This document shows positions 17,672 through 26,018 of a stretch of DNA of 64,000 bases, one piece after another. Made by a program: the position numbers and the translations under genes. Below the pieces are notes generated by a model. That model saw only the letters and a program-made list of their open reading frames with translations, did not search any database and had not been told where the DNA came from. Origin of the DNA: Bordetella parapertussis (GTDB lineage Bacteria; Pseudomonadota; Gammaproteobacteria; Burkholderiales; Burkholderiaceae_B); NCBI GenBank assembly GCA_945903445.1, contig CAMDNZ010000003.1, positions 45,098-109,097 on the forward strand, given 5' to 3'. Each line of letters starts with the position of its first letter. Positions within the stretch are counted from its first letter, which is position 1.

Positions 17672-19792
17672 TCACTTCACTTGCTGCGGCAGCCACATCA
17701 CGATCTGCGGATAGGCGTATAGCAGAATCGCGAACGACAGCATCAGCACGACGAAGGGCAGCGCGCCGCTCATGATGTCGGTGAACTTGGCCCGCGCGTT
17801 CATGCTACGCAAGACGAACAGCACCATGCCCACGGGCGGTGTGATCAATCCGATCTCGATCATCAGCACCAGGAATATACCGAACCATACCGGATCCAGG
17901 CCCAGGGCCATCGCGATCGGATAGGTCACAGGCAAGGTCATCAGCATCATGGCGATCGACTCGACGAACATGCCCAGCACCAGATAGGCCAGCATGATCA
18001 GGCCGAGAATCATCCAAGGTTCTAGCGCAGCACCGTTGATCAAATCAACCAAGGCGCGCGGCACACGGATGTAATCGAAGATCCAGCTGAATACCGCTGC
18101 GCCAATGACGATCAGCAACAGCAAAGCCGTCACGCGTGCTGCATCCAGCGCGATTTCGATCAACGCGTTCCACGACAGTTTGCGGCGCACCAGACACAAC
18201 GCGAACGCCGACAACGCACCGATGGCAGCAGCCTCGGTGGGCGTGGCGATGCCTGCGTACATCGAGCCCAGCACCGAGCCAATGATCAGGGAGAACGGCA
18301 GCATGCTCTTGGAGCCGACTATTTTTTCCCGCATGGTGTAGGCGTGCGCGGGCGGCGCGGCACCGGGCCGCAGCAAGGCCCAGCCCAATGCCATCAGCAT
18401 GAACAAGGCCATCAACAACAAGCCTGGAATCACACCGGCCAAGAACAGATGGGTGACGGACGCACCAACGGTGGTGCCGTAGATGATCATCGGAATGCTG
18501 GGAGGAATCAGCACGCCCAGCGTCGCACCGGCAGCGGCCACGCCATAGGTCAGGCGCGGGCTGTAGCCGCGGGCGATCATGTCGGGGCACGATACCTTGC
18601 CCAGCGTGGCCGCCGTGGCCAGACTGGATCCCGACACCGCGGCGAAGATCGCCGACGCACCCGCCGTGGCATGCGCCAGGCCACCCGGTGCTCGGCCGAA
18701 CCAGCGCACCAGGGAGTCGAACATGCCTGCGGTGATACCGCTTCGCAGCAGCAGCCCACCCATGAAGATGAACATGGGCACGGCAGTCAGCGTAAAGCTA
18801 TTCGTGCTGCTCCAGGCACGTTCGGCCAGCAGCGACAGTTGCGGACGCGACAACAAAAAGAACACCCCGAACAAGCCGACCAAGGCCAGCGCGATGGCGA
18901 TTCGCACCCCCAATAGCAACAGCACCATCATGGACACGGCCAGCAAGGCGCCGGTCACGCCAATCGACTGACCGCGCGCCAGCACGAACAGCAGCGCCAG
19001 ACCGCCCAGCACGGCCAGCGTCAACAAAGCCGTGCGCCAGCCGCTCCAGGCCACGACCCCCACGGCCACGGCCGCCACGATCAACAAGCTACCCCAGTCG
19101 TAGCGCGAGCGCCCGATAGCTACGCTGTTCTCGCCCAGTGTCGCCAGCGCGACACCGAGTGCGAGCAACGCGATGGGAAACAGCCAGCGCCGCCAGGCTT
19201 GCACAGGCGGCGCCAGACGATAGAGATCGGTCATGATGGCCATGGCAAAACACACCAAACCGACCGTCACGGGCAGTTGCGGTATCCATTGTGGCGTCGA
19301 GAGCAGCCCCCAATCGCGCGTATCGGCGAGATATTCCCGCATATTGAAACTGGCCATCTGCCAGGCCAACACCAGAATCAAAAACATACCGATCCATTGG
19401 CAGATCAACTCGACCTGAATGCGTGCCGGGGGGCTGAGACGGTCGATCCACAACTCGACTTGCACGTGACTGTTTGACGCCTGAGCCGCGGCCAGGCCTA
19501 GAAAGACCACCGCCACCAGCAGATAACCCGAGATCTCGGTGGCCCAGGCCGTCGGCTCGTTGAGAAACGTGCGCGAGCCTATTTCGAAGGTCATCACCAG
19601 GGCCATGGCCAGCAAAGCCAGTGTCGCCAGCACGCCCGACATGCGGCTGACGCCATCGAACAGGCGAATCAGACCGAAATCATGAGTACGTGGCAAGGGG
19701 TAGGGCGAGGCGCCCTCGCCCGGCAAATCGCTTACAGTGGCCGAAACCGGTACTGCCGTCGGCGCACTCAGCACGTTCTCGGAAGTTGTCAT
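17672..19792 (-). CDS. Fused TRAP transporter permease (DctQ-DctM)
   Basis: A 706-residue inner-membrane protein joining both membrane subunits of a TRAP transporter. Residues about 45-200 are the four-helix DctQ part (FEIGSRTFLNEPTAWATEISGYLLVA). Residues about 205-285 add an extra hydrophobic linker. Residues about 285-700 are the DctM part (VPMFIFMGGLLLRSGI, AAVSGSSLATAATLG, LGVLIPPSIPMIIYG, IEIGLITPPVGM). Uptake is sodium-driven with a DctP binding protein, here encoded divergently at 20020. GGAGA precedes ATG 19792. First gene of a TRAP - MmgE/PrpD - Bug run. Confidence 0.93.
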   Translation of the reverse strand: MTTSENVLSAPTAVPVSATVSDLPGEGASPYPLPRTHDFGLIRLFDGVSRMSGVLATLALLAMALVMTFEIGSRTFLNEPTAWATEISGYLLVAVVFLGLAAAQASNSHVQVELWIDRLSPPARIQVELICQWIGMFLILVLAWQMASFNMREYLADTRDWGLLSTPQWIPQLPVTVGLVCFAMAIMTDLYRLAPPVQAWRRWLFPIALLALGVALATLGENSVAIGRSRYDWGSLLIVAAVAVGVVAWSGWRTALLTLAVLGGLALLFVLARGQSIGVTGALLAVSMMVLLLLGVRIAIALALVGLFGVFFLLSRPQLSLLAERAWSSTNSFTLTAVPMFIFMGGLLLRSGITAGMFDSLVRWFGRAPGGLAHATAGASAIFAAVSGSSLATAATLGKVSCPDMIARGYSPRLTYGVAAAGATLGVLIPPSIPMIIYGTTVGASVTHLFLAGVIPGLLLMALFMLMALGWALLRPGAAPPAHAYTMREKIVGSKSMLPFSLIIGSVLGSMYAGIATPTEAAAIGALSAFALCLVRRKLSWNALIEIALDAARVTALLLLIVIGAAVFSWIFDYIRVPRALVDLINGAALEPWMILGLIMLAYLVLGMFVESIAMMLMTLPVTYPIAMALGLDPVWFGIFLVLMIEIGLITPPVGMVLFVLRSMNARAKFTDIMSGALPFVVLMLSFAILLYAYPQIVMWLPQQVK

Positions 19793-20019
19793 CGTGTCTC
19801 CTCGTGCAGACCAGGGCGCTTTGCGCGGCCTCTGGCTGCCTGTCGTCTTAGGCCGTGTCAGGTCAACACCATGACCGGATCTTTTATGACTATATTATAG
19901 ACATATTGTATGATTGAATGGTTCGATTTTCTTTTGAAGACACGATCGAACACCGCCTCACGTCGCCGACACCACCTGCCGACGACGACCCAAGACACAA
20001 CAAGATCGAGGAAGACAAC
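19793..20019. promoter_or_regulatory. Divergent promoter region with ACTATA-N9-TATTGTAT motif
   Basis: The region between the divergent TRAP permease and dctP genes holds an AT-rich patch at 19881-19920 in an otherwise GC-rich sequence. ACTATA at 19889-19894 and TATTGTAT at 19904-19911 are separated by 9 bases. The same two elements with the same spacing recur at 23367-23389, the other divergent promoter of the cluster. I infer a shared operator, most likely for the GntR regulator at 21178. Confidence 0.55.
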
Positions 20020-21102
20020 ATGCATATCCAGCCCCAACCCAACGTCGGCCGCAGCCCCTTCGCGCGGTCCAAGCCTGCCCGCACACGGGTCGCATTGAGT
20101 GCCCTGGCTCTGTGCCTGGGCGCGCTAGGCGTCACGTCCAGCGCGACCGCGCAGAACTATGATCTCACGATGGCCGTCATCACCTCGCCGGGCGATGGCT
20201 ATTCGATTCTGACGGCGTCCGTGCCCGAACGTGTGGCGAAAGCCACAGGCGGCAAGGTGAAGGTGACCGTCAGCGATTCCTTGGTACCGCCTGCGCAGAT
20301 GGCCACGGCGGTACGCGAAGGTCGCGTAGACATGAGCGCGGCGCTGCACACCTATCTTGCGGCGGACGAACCGCGCATGGGAATTTTCAATTTGCCCGGT
20401 CTGATTAACAACATCGACGAGTATAAGAAAGTCTGCGATGCCTTCTGGTGCGAAGACACCCGTGGCATCTGGAAAGAAAAGTGGAACGCCGTGGTGCTCG
20501 CCGAAGGCGCATGGTGCACGCAAAATCTGTTCTCCAAAGATCCCATCCAAAAAGTCGAAGATTTCAAAGGCAAACGCTTGCGTGTGCACAACCCGCAGAC
20601 CGCCGAAGTGGTTAATGCGCTGGGCGGCAAGCCAGTCGCCATGCCGACCACCGAAATTTTTCCGGCACTGGAACGCGGGGTGATCGACGGCTTGTTCATT
20701 TCGACCTGCGTCGGCGGTGCATTGGAGTTCTGGCGCATCGCCAAGCACGTGCAGAATTGGGAGTTGGGACCGATCAATGGCTGGGCCATTCTGGCCAACC
20801 CGGACAGTTGGAACAATCTGCCGGAAGACGTGCGCAAGCAGGTGCAGGGCGCGATGGACGAGCTGCAAAAAGAAGCGTTCGGCAACTACGATCAGTTCGT
20901 CGGCAATGCCATCCGTGACATGGAGAAGCGTGGCGTGACGTTCTGGAAGGCGCCGGCCGAGGAGCGGGTTAAAATACAAACGGCTCAATACGTCGGCCCG
21001 GCCTATGCCGCCTGGATCAAGCGGGCGCAACAGGTCGGTTTCGATGGCACAGCCTATCTCGACAAAGTGCGCCAAGTCTTGGGCAAGGGCGCTCTGTATT
21101 AA
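20020..21102 (+). CDS. TRAP transporter solute-binding protein (DctP family)
   Basis: A 360-residue periplasmic binding protein for the TRAP permease encoded divergently. A long signal peptide ends at SATAQ; then come YDLTMAVITSPGDGYS, VTVSDSLVPPAQMATAVREGRVDM, the DFKGKRLRVHNPQTAEVVNALGG block and the PTTEIFPALERGVIDGLF block that define DctP/TAXI-type DctP proteins. The conserved carboxylate-binding arginine is expected in KRLRVHN. GAGGAAGA precedes ATG 20020; an upstream open frame lacks signal-peptide sense. The substrate is unknown. Confidence 0.91.
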   Translation: MHIQPQPNVGRSPFARSKPARTRVALSALALCLGALGVTSSATAQNYDLTMAVITSPGDGYSILTASVPERVAKATGGKVKVTVSDSLVPPAQMATAVREGRVDMSAALHTYLAADEPRMGIFNLPGLINNIDEYKKVCDAFWCEDTRGIWKEKWNAVVLAEGAWCTQNLFSKDPIQKVEDFKGKRLRVHNPQTAEVVNALGGKPVAMPTTEIFPALERGVIDGLFISTCVGGALEFWRIAKHVQNWELGPINGWAILANPDSWNNLPEDVRKQVQGAMDELQKEAFGNYDQFVGNAIRDMEKRGVTFWKAPAEERVKIQTAQYVGPAYAAWIKRAQQVGFDGTAYLDKVRQVLGKGALY

Positions 21103-21116
21103 GCCGCCCGTGTTAG

Positions 21117-21151
21117 GCGGCGTGTCCGGCCGCGAGCGCCGGGCACGCCGC
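21117..21151 (+). terminator. Long GC hairpin between dctP and the GntR gene
   Basis: GCGGCGTGTCCGGC (21117-21130) and GCCGGGCACGCCGC (21138-21151) pair over 14 bases with one G-U-type mismatch and a 7-base loop. There is no T-run. It could dampen read-through from the strongly expressed binding-protein gene into the regulator gene, or stabilise the dctP 3' end. Confidence 0.5.
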
Positions 21152-21177
21152 TCCTCCAACTTGGTTGTCGAAATCCA

Positions 21178-21873
21178 ATGAATGAACCCGCCGCCGATTT
21201 CAAAGTGCAACGCGCCGCCTCGGTGCTGCGTCACAGTGTCACTGAAAGCATTCGAAACGCCATCCTGGCGGGCCGTTTTGCGCCCGGCGAGCGACTGCCC
21301 GAGCGCGAACTCTGTGAGATGACCGGCGTCAGCCGCACTTTGGTGCGCGAAGCGCTGCGTCAACTCGAATCGGAAGGCTTGATCAAGGTCATTCCACATC
21401 GCGGCCCGGTAGTCGAGCGCCTGCTGCCCGAACAGGCCGAGGGCATTTATCAAGTGCGTGAAGAGCTGGAGGGACTGGCCAGTCAGCTGTTTGCCGAACG
21501 TGCATCCGATCAGCAACTCGCCGCATTGCAGCAAGCTTTCGAAGCGCTGAAAGCCGCGCTGGAAAACGGCGAATCGCTGGCGCAGATTCAAACCAAGAAT
21601 CGGTTCTACCAATGCCTGATGGAAGGCGCGGGCAACGAAGCCCTCACCACCACGCTGCACTTGCTGAATTCGCGGGTCATGCTGCTGCGCTCGATGTCGA
21701 TGCAGGCACCCGGACGGGCCGGCAAGAGTATTGCCGAATTGGCCGACCTAATGACTGCCTTGACCGCGCGCGACGCCCGTGCGGCTCGCAAGGCCGGTAG
21801 CCGCCACGTGCGCAACGCAGCGGCGGTTGCCGTCAAGATATTGCGCGAGAATCAGGCGGCAGGCACCGCCTGA
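21178..21873 (+). CDS. GntR-family transcriptional regulator (FadR/FCD type)
   Basis: A 231-residue regulator. The winged helix-turn-helix covers about residues 15-85 (SIRNAILAGRFAPGERLPERELCEMTGVSRTLVREALRQLESEGL in the family pattern). The FCD ligand-binding domain follows (YQVREELEGLASQLFAE, NRFYQCLMEGAGN). FCD domains bind small organic acids, often with a metal. It sits inside the catabolic cluster right after dctP and is the obvious local regulator; the candidate operators are at 19889-19911 and 23367-23389. Confidence 0.92.
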   Translation: MNEPAADFKVQRAASVLRHSVTESIRNAILAGRFAPGERLPERELCEMTGVSRTLVREALRQLESEGLIKVIPHRGPVVERLLPEQAEGIYQVREELEGLASQLFAERASDQQLAALQQAFEALKAALENGESLAQIQTKNRFYQCLMEGAGNEALTTTLHLLNSRVMLLRSMSMQAPGRAGKSIAELADLMTALTARDARAARKAGSRHVRNAAAVAVKILRENQAAGTA

Positions 21874-21900
21874 TCTCGTTCGATCGAACCACGTGCCTGA

Positions 21901-22857
21901 TCAGGCCGCGCGCTTCGCGCTGCCGAACGGATTGGCGTTCAGCTCGCTGCGTTCGACGTAAGGGATGGTTTCCGGCAAACCCGCCACCTCGCGCATATAC
22001 GGATAGATCGCGCTGTAGTCCTGACCGCCGCGGCCGTGGGCGCGAGCCGCTGTATACGACTGATACGCCGCTGCCCCCATGGGCACGCTAGCGTTGTTGC
22101 GCGCGGCCATCTCCAAAGCCAGCCCCAGATCCTTGTGCGCCAGATCCACCACGAAGCCGGGCGATAAGTCGCCCCGCAGCACTTTGTTCGGATACGTGAT
22201 GTTCATGTGCCCCATACCGGCAATGGTGCCGCGCATGACTTGAAGCGCCAGCTCGATGGACAAGCCGCTGGCTTCGGCCAGCGTCAAGGCTTCGGCCGTC
22301 AGGGCGTTCAGCGAAATGCCCATGAAGTTGTTCACTACCTTCACGCGTGAACCCCCGCCTACTTCACCGCAATCGATGATCTCGTTGCCCATGCACAGCA
22401 GCACCTCACGCACCGCGTCTTTGGCGGCTTGGGTACCACTGGCCAAAATGAGCAGAGCCCCCCGCTCGGCTTCCATTGCCGAACGGCCCACCGGCGCGTC
22501 CACCATGGCAATGCCGTTTTGGGCCAACAACGCGGCAAGCTCGTCGGTCTCTTGTGGAAGTACGGTCGACATGTTGATGAACACCGCTTGCTTGCTCAAG
22601 GTCTTGAGCACCCCTTGGTCGCCCGTCAACGCGGCGCGAATGTGCTGCGCCCGGGGCAACATGGTGATGACGATATCGGCATCGGCGGCGGCCTGCGCTG
22701 CGCTGTCTGCGATCTTGGCACCCGAGGTTGCAAAGGCCTCGCACGCCGATGCCGACAGGTCGAAACCCGTCACCCGGTGACCGCCTTTGACGATATTTCG
22801 GGCCATATGCAAGCCCATGGCACCCAGGCCAATAAATGCGACGTTCTTCGTTGTCAT
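21901..22857 (-). CDS. NAD(P)-dependent 3-hydroxyacid-type reductase, YihU/sulfolactaldehyde reductase-like
   Basis: A 318-residue member of the beta-hydroxyacid dehydrogenase family. It has the Rossmann motif FIGLGAMG, DAPVGRS, the catalytic lysine in SRVKVVNN (Lys173) and DLAHKDLGLALE. From memory the sequence resembles E. coli YihU more than ordinary HIBADH: the DxPVGR motif (Arg125) and the NN pair (Asn176-177) are kept, but the position equivalent to YihU Ser178 is Gly180. A small acid semialdehyde is the likely substrate; the exact one is unknown. GGAGAGAG precedes the start. It follows the PcaC-like gene by 34 bases. Confidence 0.85.
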   Translation of the reverse strand: MTTKNVAFIGLGAMGLHMARNIVKGGHRVTGFDLSASACEAFATSGAKIADSAAQAAADADIVITMLPRAQHIRAALTGDQGVLKTLSKQAVFINMSTVLPQETDELAALLAQNGIAMVDAPVGRSAMEAERGALLILASGTQAAKDAVREVLLCMGNEIIDCGEVGGGSRVKVVNNFMGISLNALTAEALTLAEASGLSIELALQVMRGTIAGMGHMNITYPNKVLRGDLSPGFVVDLAHKDLGLALEMAARNNASVPMGAAAYQSYTAARAHGRGGQDYSAIYPYMREVAGLPETIPYVERSELNANPFGSAKRAA

Positions 22858-22891
22858 TGTCTCTCTCCGTTGCCGCGGTCGGCGTCGATAG

Positions 22892-23305
22892 TTATGAATG
22901 GATAGCGCCTTCTTTGGTCATCTCTTCGATGACTTCCTTCGCAGCCTTCATCGAATCCAGCGCAGCAGGCACACCGCAATAGATCGCGGCTTGTAAAACC
23001 ACTTCCTGAATTTCAGCCGGTGTGATGCCGTTGTTGATGGCCCCACGCAAGTGCAGACGCAATTCGTGCGGGCGATTTAGCGCGATCAACATCGCCAGAT
23101 TCAAAAAGCTGCGTTCACGTCGCGCCAAACCGGGACGCGACCAGATCTCGCCCCAGCAATATTCCGTCACCAGCTTTTGCAACGGTGCGGTTAGGTCGTC
23201 CGCGCTGTTCAGGGAGCGATCGACATAGGTGTCGCCCACCACGGCGCGGCGGATGGCTAGGCCTTTCTTGAATGCGTCGGTATCGAATTCCGGGCGTGTA
23301 CTCAT
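22892..23305 (-). CDS. Carboxymuconolactone decarboxylase family protein (PcaC-like)
   Basis: A 137-residue protein with the CMD domain: ARRERSFLNLAMLIALNRPHELRLHLR, then NNGITPAEIQEVVLQAAIYCGVPAALDS. This matches 4-carboxymuconolactone decarboxylase (PcaC) in length and in the HELxxHL and GITPxEIxEV motifs. There are no AhpD-type CxxC cysteines, so a peroxidase role is unlikely. No other protocatechuate genes are present, so the natural substrate may differ. AGGAA precedes ATG 23305; the frame is open 12 codons further upstream. Divergent from the lactonase gene. Confidence 0.85.
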   Translation of the reverse strand: MSTRPEFDTDAFKKGLAIRRAVVGDTYVDRSLNSADDLTAPLQKLVTEYCWGEIWSRPGLARRERSFLNLAMLIALNRPHELRLHLRGAINNGITPAEIQEVVLQAAIYCGVPAALDSMKAAKEVIEEMTKEGAIHS

Positions 23306-23366
23306 CGAAAATTCCTCTTTAAGATCGAAGTTGAACGACACGGCGCTTGCCGTCTATTTCATTAAT

Positions 23367-23389
23367 ACTATAATACAATCCTATTGTAT
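23367..23389. promoter_or_regulatory. Operator-like palindrome in the divergent promoter
   Basis: ATACAAT-CCT-ATTGTAT (23373-23389) is a perfect 7-bp inverted repeat with a 3-bp spacer. It overlaps the longer ACTATA-N9-TATTGTAT arrangement (23367-23389) that also occurs at 19889-19911, with 18 of 23 positions identical. It lies between the divergent PcaC-like and lactonase genes. Binding by the local GntR regulator is inferred. Confidence 0.6.
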
Positions 23390-23442
23390 TTTTGAAGAGG
23401 GCAACACAGATTGCCCCACAACGAAACCCCACAGGAGACGCC

Positions 23443-24267
23443 GTGGATTCAGATGCACACCCACGTCCATTCGAGCTGTACGCCATTCGCTACGCCCACC
23501 ACGGACACCGATCGGCGGCCGACAACTATCTGGGCGGCGGCGATTTTCACGATGCGGATTCCGACCTCGACTACTTCATCTGGGTGGCACGACGTGATGA
23601 TCAAACCTACGTTATCGACACCGGATTCGGCCAAACGGCCGCCGATGCGCGTGGCCGCACACTGCTGATGACGGCGACGGAAGGCTTGGCGCTTCTGGGC
23701 ATCGACGCGGCCACCGTGCGCGAGGTCGTTCTGACCCATCTGCACTACGACCACGCCGGCACGCTGGCGGCATTTCCCCAAGCCACATTTCACGTGCAGG
23801 ACGCCGAGCCGGCCTACGCCACCGGCCGCTGCATGTGCCATGCGGCCATGCGTGCCCCTTATGACGTCGAAGACGTTGTGGGCTTCGTGCGAACGCTTTA
23901 CGCCGGTCGAGTCGCTTTTCACCAGGGCACTCATGAACTAACGCCGGGCCTGACACTGCATCTGGTGGGGGGGCATTCGGCCGGACTGCAAATCGCGCGA
24001 GTATGGACGGCACGCGGATGGGTCGTCGTGGCCTCCGATGCCACGCATCTGTACGACAATATCGGTCGTGGCATTCCGTTCCCGGCGGTCCACAACGTCG
24101 AACACATGCTCGAAGGCTTCAATACCGTTCGCATCCTGGCCGACTCCGACGATCACATCATTCCCGGACACGATCCGCTCGTGATGCATCGCTATTCGCC
24201 ACCGAACGAAGCCCTAGAGGGCAAAGTGGTCGCGCTGCATCGTGCGCCGTCGGAGCGCGTCGTATGA
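23443..24267 (+). CDS. MBL-fold N-acyl homoserine lactonase-family hydrolase
   Basis: A 274-residue metallo-beta-lactamase-fold protein with the dinuclear zinc motif HLHYDH at residues 99-104, a later metal His in VGGHSAG, the bridging Asp in VVASDATH and the terminal His in IIPGHD. This matches the AHL-lactonase/quorum-quenching branch. Next to dehydrogenases and a TRAP system it more likely opens a lactone intermediate of a catabolic route than a signal molecule. AGGAG at 23433-23437 supports the GTG start at 23443. Its TGA overlaps the ATG of the next gene. Confidence 0.85.
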   Translation: MDSDAHPRPFELYAIRYAHHGHRSAADNYLGGGDFHDADSDLDYFIWVARRDDQTYVIDTGFGQTAADARGRTLLMTATEGLALLGIDAATVREVVLTHLHYDHAGTLAAFPQATFHVQDAEPAYATGRCMCHAAMRAPYDVEDVVGFVRTLYAGRVAFHQGTHELTPGLTLHLVGGHSAGLQIARVWTARGWVVVASDATHLYDNIGRGIPFPAVHNVEHMLEGFNTVRILADSDDHIIPGHDPLVMHRYSPPNEALEGKVVALHRAPSERVV

Positions 24268-25058
24268 ACGCAAGAACCTTAGACGGACGTTGCGCCCTCA
24301 TCACCGGATCGATCGCGGGACTGGGTTTCGCCATTGCCAGCGCGCTGGCCGCACAAGGCGCCCATATCGTGCTGCATGGGCTGGAGGACATGGATCAAGC
24401 GCTGGCGGCACGCGATCAACTGGTTCGCGAACACGACGTCGATGTGATCGTCAGCCGCGCCGACCTGTCGCAGACCGCCGGCGTCGAATCGCTGATGCAT
24501 CAAGCGCTCGATCAATTCGGTACCGTAGACATCGTCGTCAACAACGCGGTGGTGCGTCACTTCGCCCCCGCCCATGAACTGCCTGTGGCCGACTGGGATC
24601 TGGCCTTGGCCGTGAATCTATCGGCGGCGTTTCACACTGCAAGACTGGCCCTGCCCGGTATGTTGGCCAAGGGGTGGGGCCGCATCATCAATCTTTCCTC
24701 GGTGTATGGCGCAGGCGGGGCCACCAACCGGATCGGCTACGTCACCACCAAAACCGCCCTGATCGGTATGACCCGCGCATTGGCGCTCGAAACCGCCACT
24801 CACGGCATTACATGCAACGCCGTCTCGCCCGGTACCGTGCCGACACCGGCCATCACCAGCCGGATCGCGCGCCTGGCCGAGCAGGCAGGCATGAGTATCG
24901 AACAGGCCGAGCACGACTATCTGGCCGAACGTCAACCCACGGGTCGCTTCGTCGGCATGGAAAGCGTCGGCGCGCTGGTCGCGTTTTTATGCGGTCCAGC
25001 CGGTGCCGACATTACCGGCGCAGTGCTACCCATCGATGGCGGCTGGACCGCAGGCTAA
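24264..25058 (+). CDS. SDR-family oxidoreductase (3-hydroxybutyrate dehydrogenase-like)
   Basis: A 264-residue short-chain dehydrogenase. It has the nucleotide motif ALITGSIAGLGFAIA, NNAVVRH (NNAG variant), NLSSVYG and the catalytic YVTTK tetrad segment, then SPGTVPTP and a C-terminal IDGGWTAG. The substrate-loop and length resemble D-3-hydroxybutyrate dehydrogenases, but this is not decisive. The ATG overlaps the lactonase stop (ATGA). Part of the lactonase - SDR - HIBADH - SDR operon. Confidence 0.9.
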   Translation: MNARTLDGRCALITGSIAGLGFAIASALAAQGAHIVLHGLEDMDQALAARDQLVREHDVDVIVSRADLSQTAGVESLMHQALDQFGTVDIVVNNAVVRHFAPAHELPVADWDLALAVNLSAAFHTARLALPGMLAKGWGRIINLSSVYGAGGATNRIGYVTTKTALIGMTRALALETATHGITCNAVSPGTVPTPAITSRIARLAEQAGMSIEQAEHDYLAERQPTGRFVGMESVGALVAFLCGPAGADITGAVLPIDGGWTAG

Positions 25059-25103
25059 ACCTTTTTCTCTCTTGTTTTTTTCCATCTTCGCAGCGAGACT
25101 TCT

Positions 25104-26018
25104 ATGACCGAACAACACACTACTCTGGGCTTCATCGGCATCGGCCGCATGGGCGCACCCATGGCGCAGCGCTTGCTGGACGCCGGTTACGGCCTGGCGA
25201 TCTACGACACCAATACGGCCGCCGTCGAGGCCTTGGTCGCAAAAGGCGCGCGCCGTGTCGAGTCGCCTAAAGCAGTTGGCGATGCGGCCGAGATCGTGCT
25301 GTTGTCCTTACCCATGCCGGACATCATGACCGCCGTGGCGCTGGGTACAGACGGTGTCGTACACGGCGCGAAGGTTCGCACCGTCGTCGACTTGTCGACA
25401 TCGGGACGACGCGCCGCGTTAATGCTGGCCGGAGGCCTGAAAGAACGCGATATCGCCGCGATCGACTGCCCCGTCAGCGGTGGAGTCGCGGGCGCGACCA
25501 AGGGTACGCTGGCCTTGATGGCATCGGGCGACCCAGCGCATTTCAAGACCTTGGAACCCGTACTCGCCCATCTCGGTAAAGTGTTTTACGTGGGCGAGGC
25601 CGCAGGCATGGGGCAGACGATGAAAGTCATCAACAATCTGATCTCCGTGACCGCGCTCAGCATCACCGCAGAAGCCATGGCCGTTGGTACCAAAGCGGGG
25701 CTGGACGCGGACGCCATGATCGAGGTCATCAACGCCGGGTCAGGTCGCAGCAATGCCTCGGCCGACAAGATCCCGAAGTACGTGCTGACCGGCAGCTTCG
25801 ATTTCGGCTTCGCCCTGGGTCTGTCGGCCAAAGACGTTAGGCTGTGCCTGGAGGAAAGCGAGGCGATGGGCATCCACATGCGTGTGGGCGACGCGGCGCG
25901 CCAACTGCTGAACGCGGCTCACAAAGCCTATGGCGATCAGGCCGATCTGACCGAATTGGCACGTTTCGTCGAAGAGGACGCAGGCGTGAAGATTCGCAGC
26001 AAGGCCGCCGCCTCATGA
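25104..26018 (+). CDS. NAD(P)-dependent beta-hydroxyacid dehydrogenase (HIBADH family)
   Basis: A 304-residue enzyme with FIGIGRMGAPMAQRLLDAGY, VDLSTSGR, substrate motif DCPVSGGVAGA, and the catalytic lysine in GQTMKVINN (Lys174). It belongs to the group with 3-hydroxyisobutyrate, tartronate-semialdehyde and L-threonate dehydrogenases. It is a second, quite different paralogue of the enzyme at 21901, with a conventional PVSGG motif instead of PVGRS, so the two probably act at different steps. The following SDR gene overlaps its stop. Confidence 0.9.
   Translation: MTEQHTTLGFIGIGRMGAPMAQRLLDAGYGLAIYDTNTAAVEALVAKGARRVESPKAVGDAAEIVLLSLPMPDIMTAVALGTDGVVHGAKVRTVVDLSTSGRRAALMLAGGLKERDIAAIDCPVSGGVAGATKGTLALMASGDPAHFKTLEPVLAHLGKVFYVGEAAGMGQTMKVINNLISVTALSITAEAMAVGTKAGLDADAMIEVINAGSGRSNASADKIPKYVLTGSFDFGFALGLSAKDVRLCLEESEAMGIHMRVGDAARQLLNAAHKAYGDQADLTELARFVEEDAGVKIRSKAAAS

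Noticed and set aside
20125..21660. 511-codon open frame antisense to dctP and the GntR gene
   Set aside because: Both plus-strand genes are well supported.
22892..23305. Protocatechuate pathway member
   Set aside because: PcaC-like sequence only; no other pca genes are in the window.
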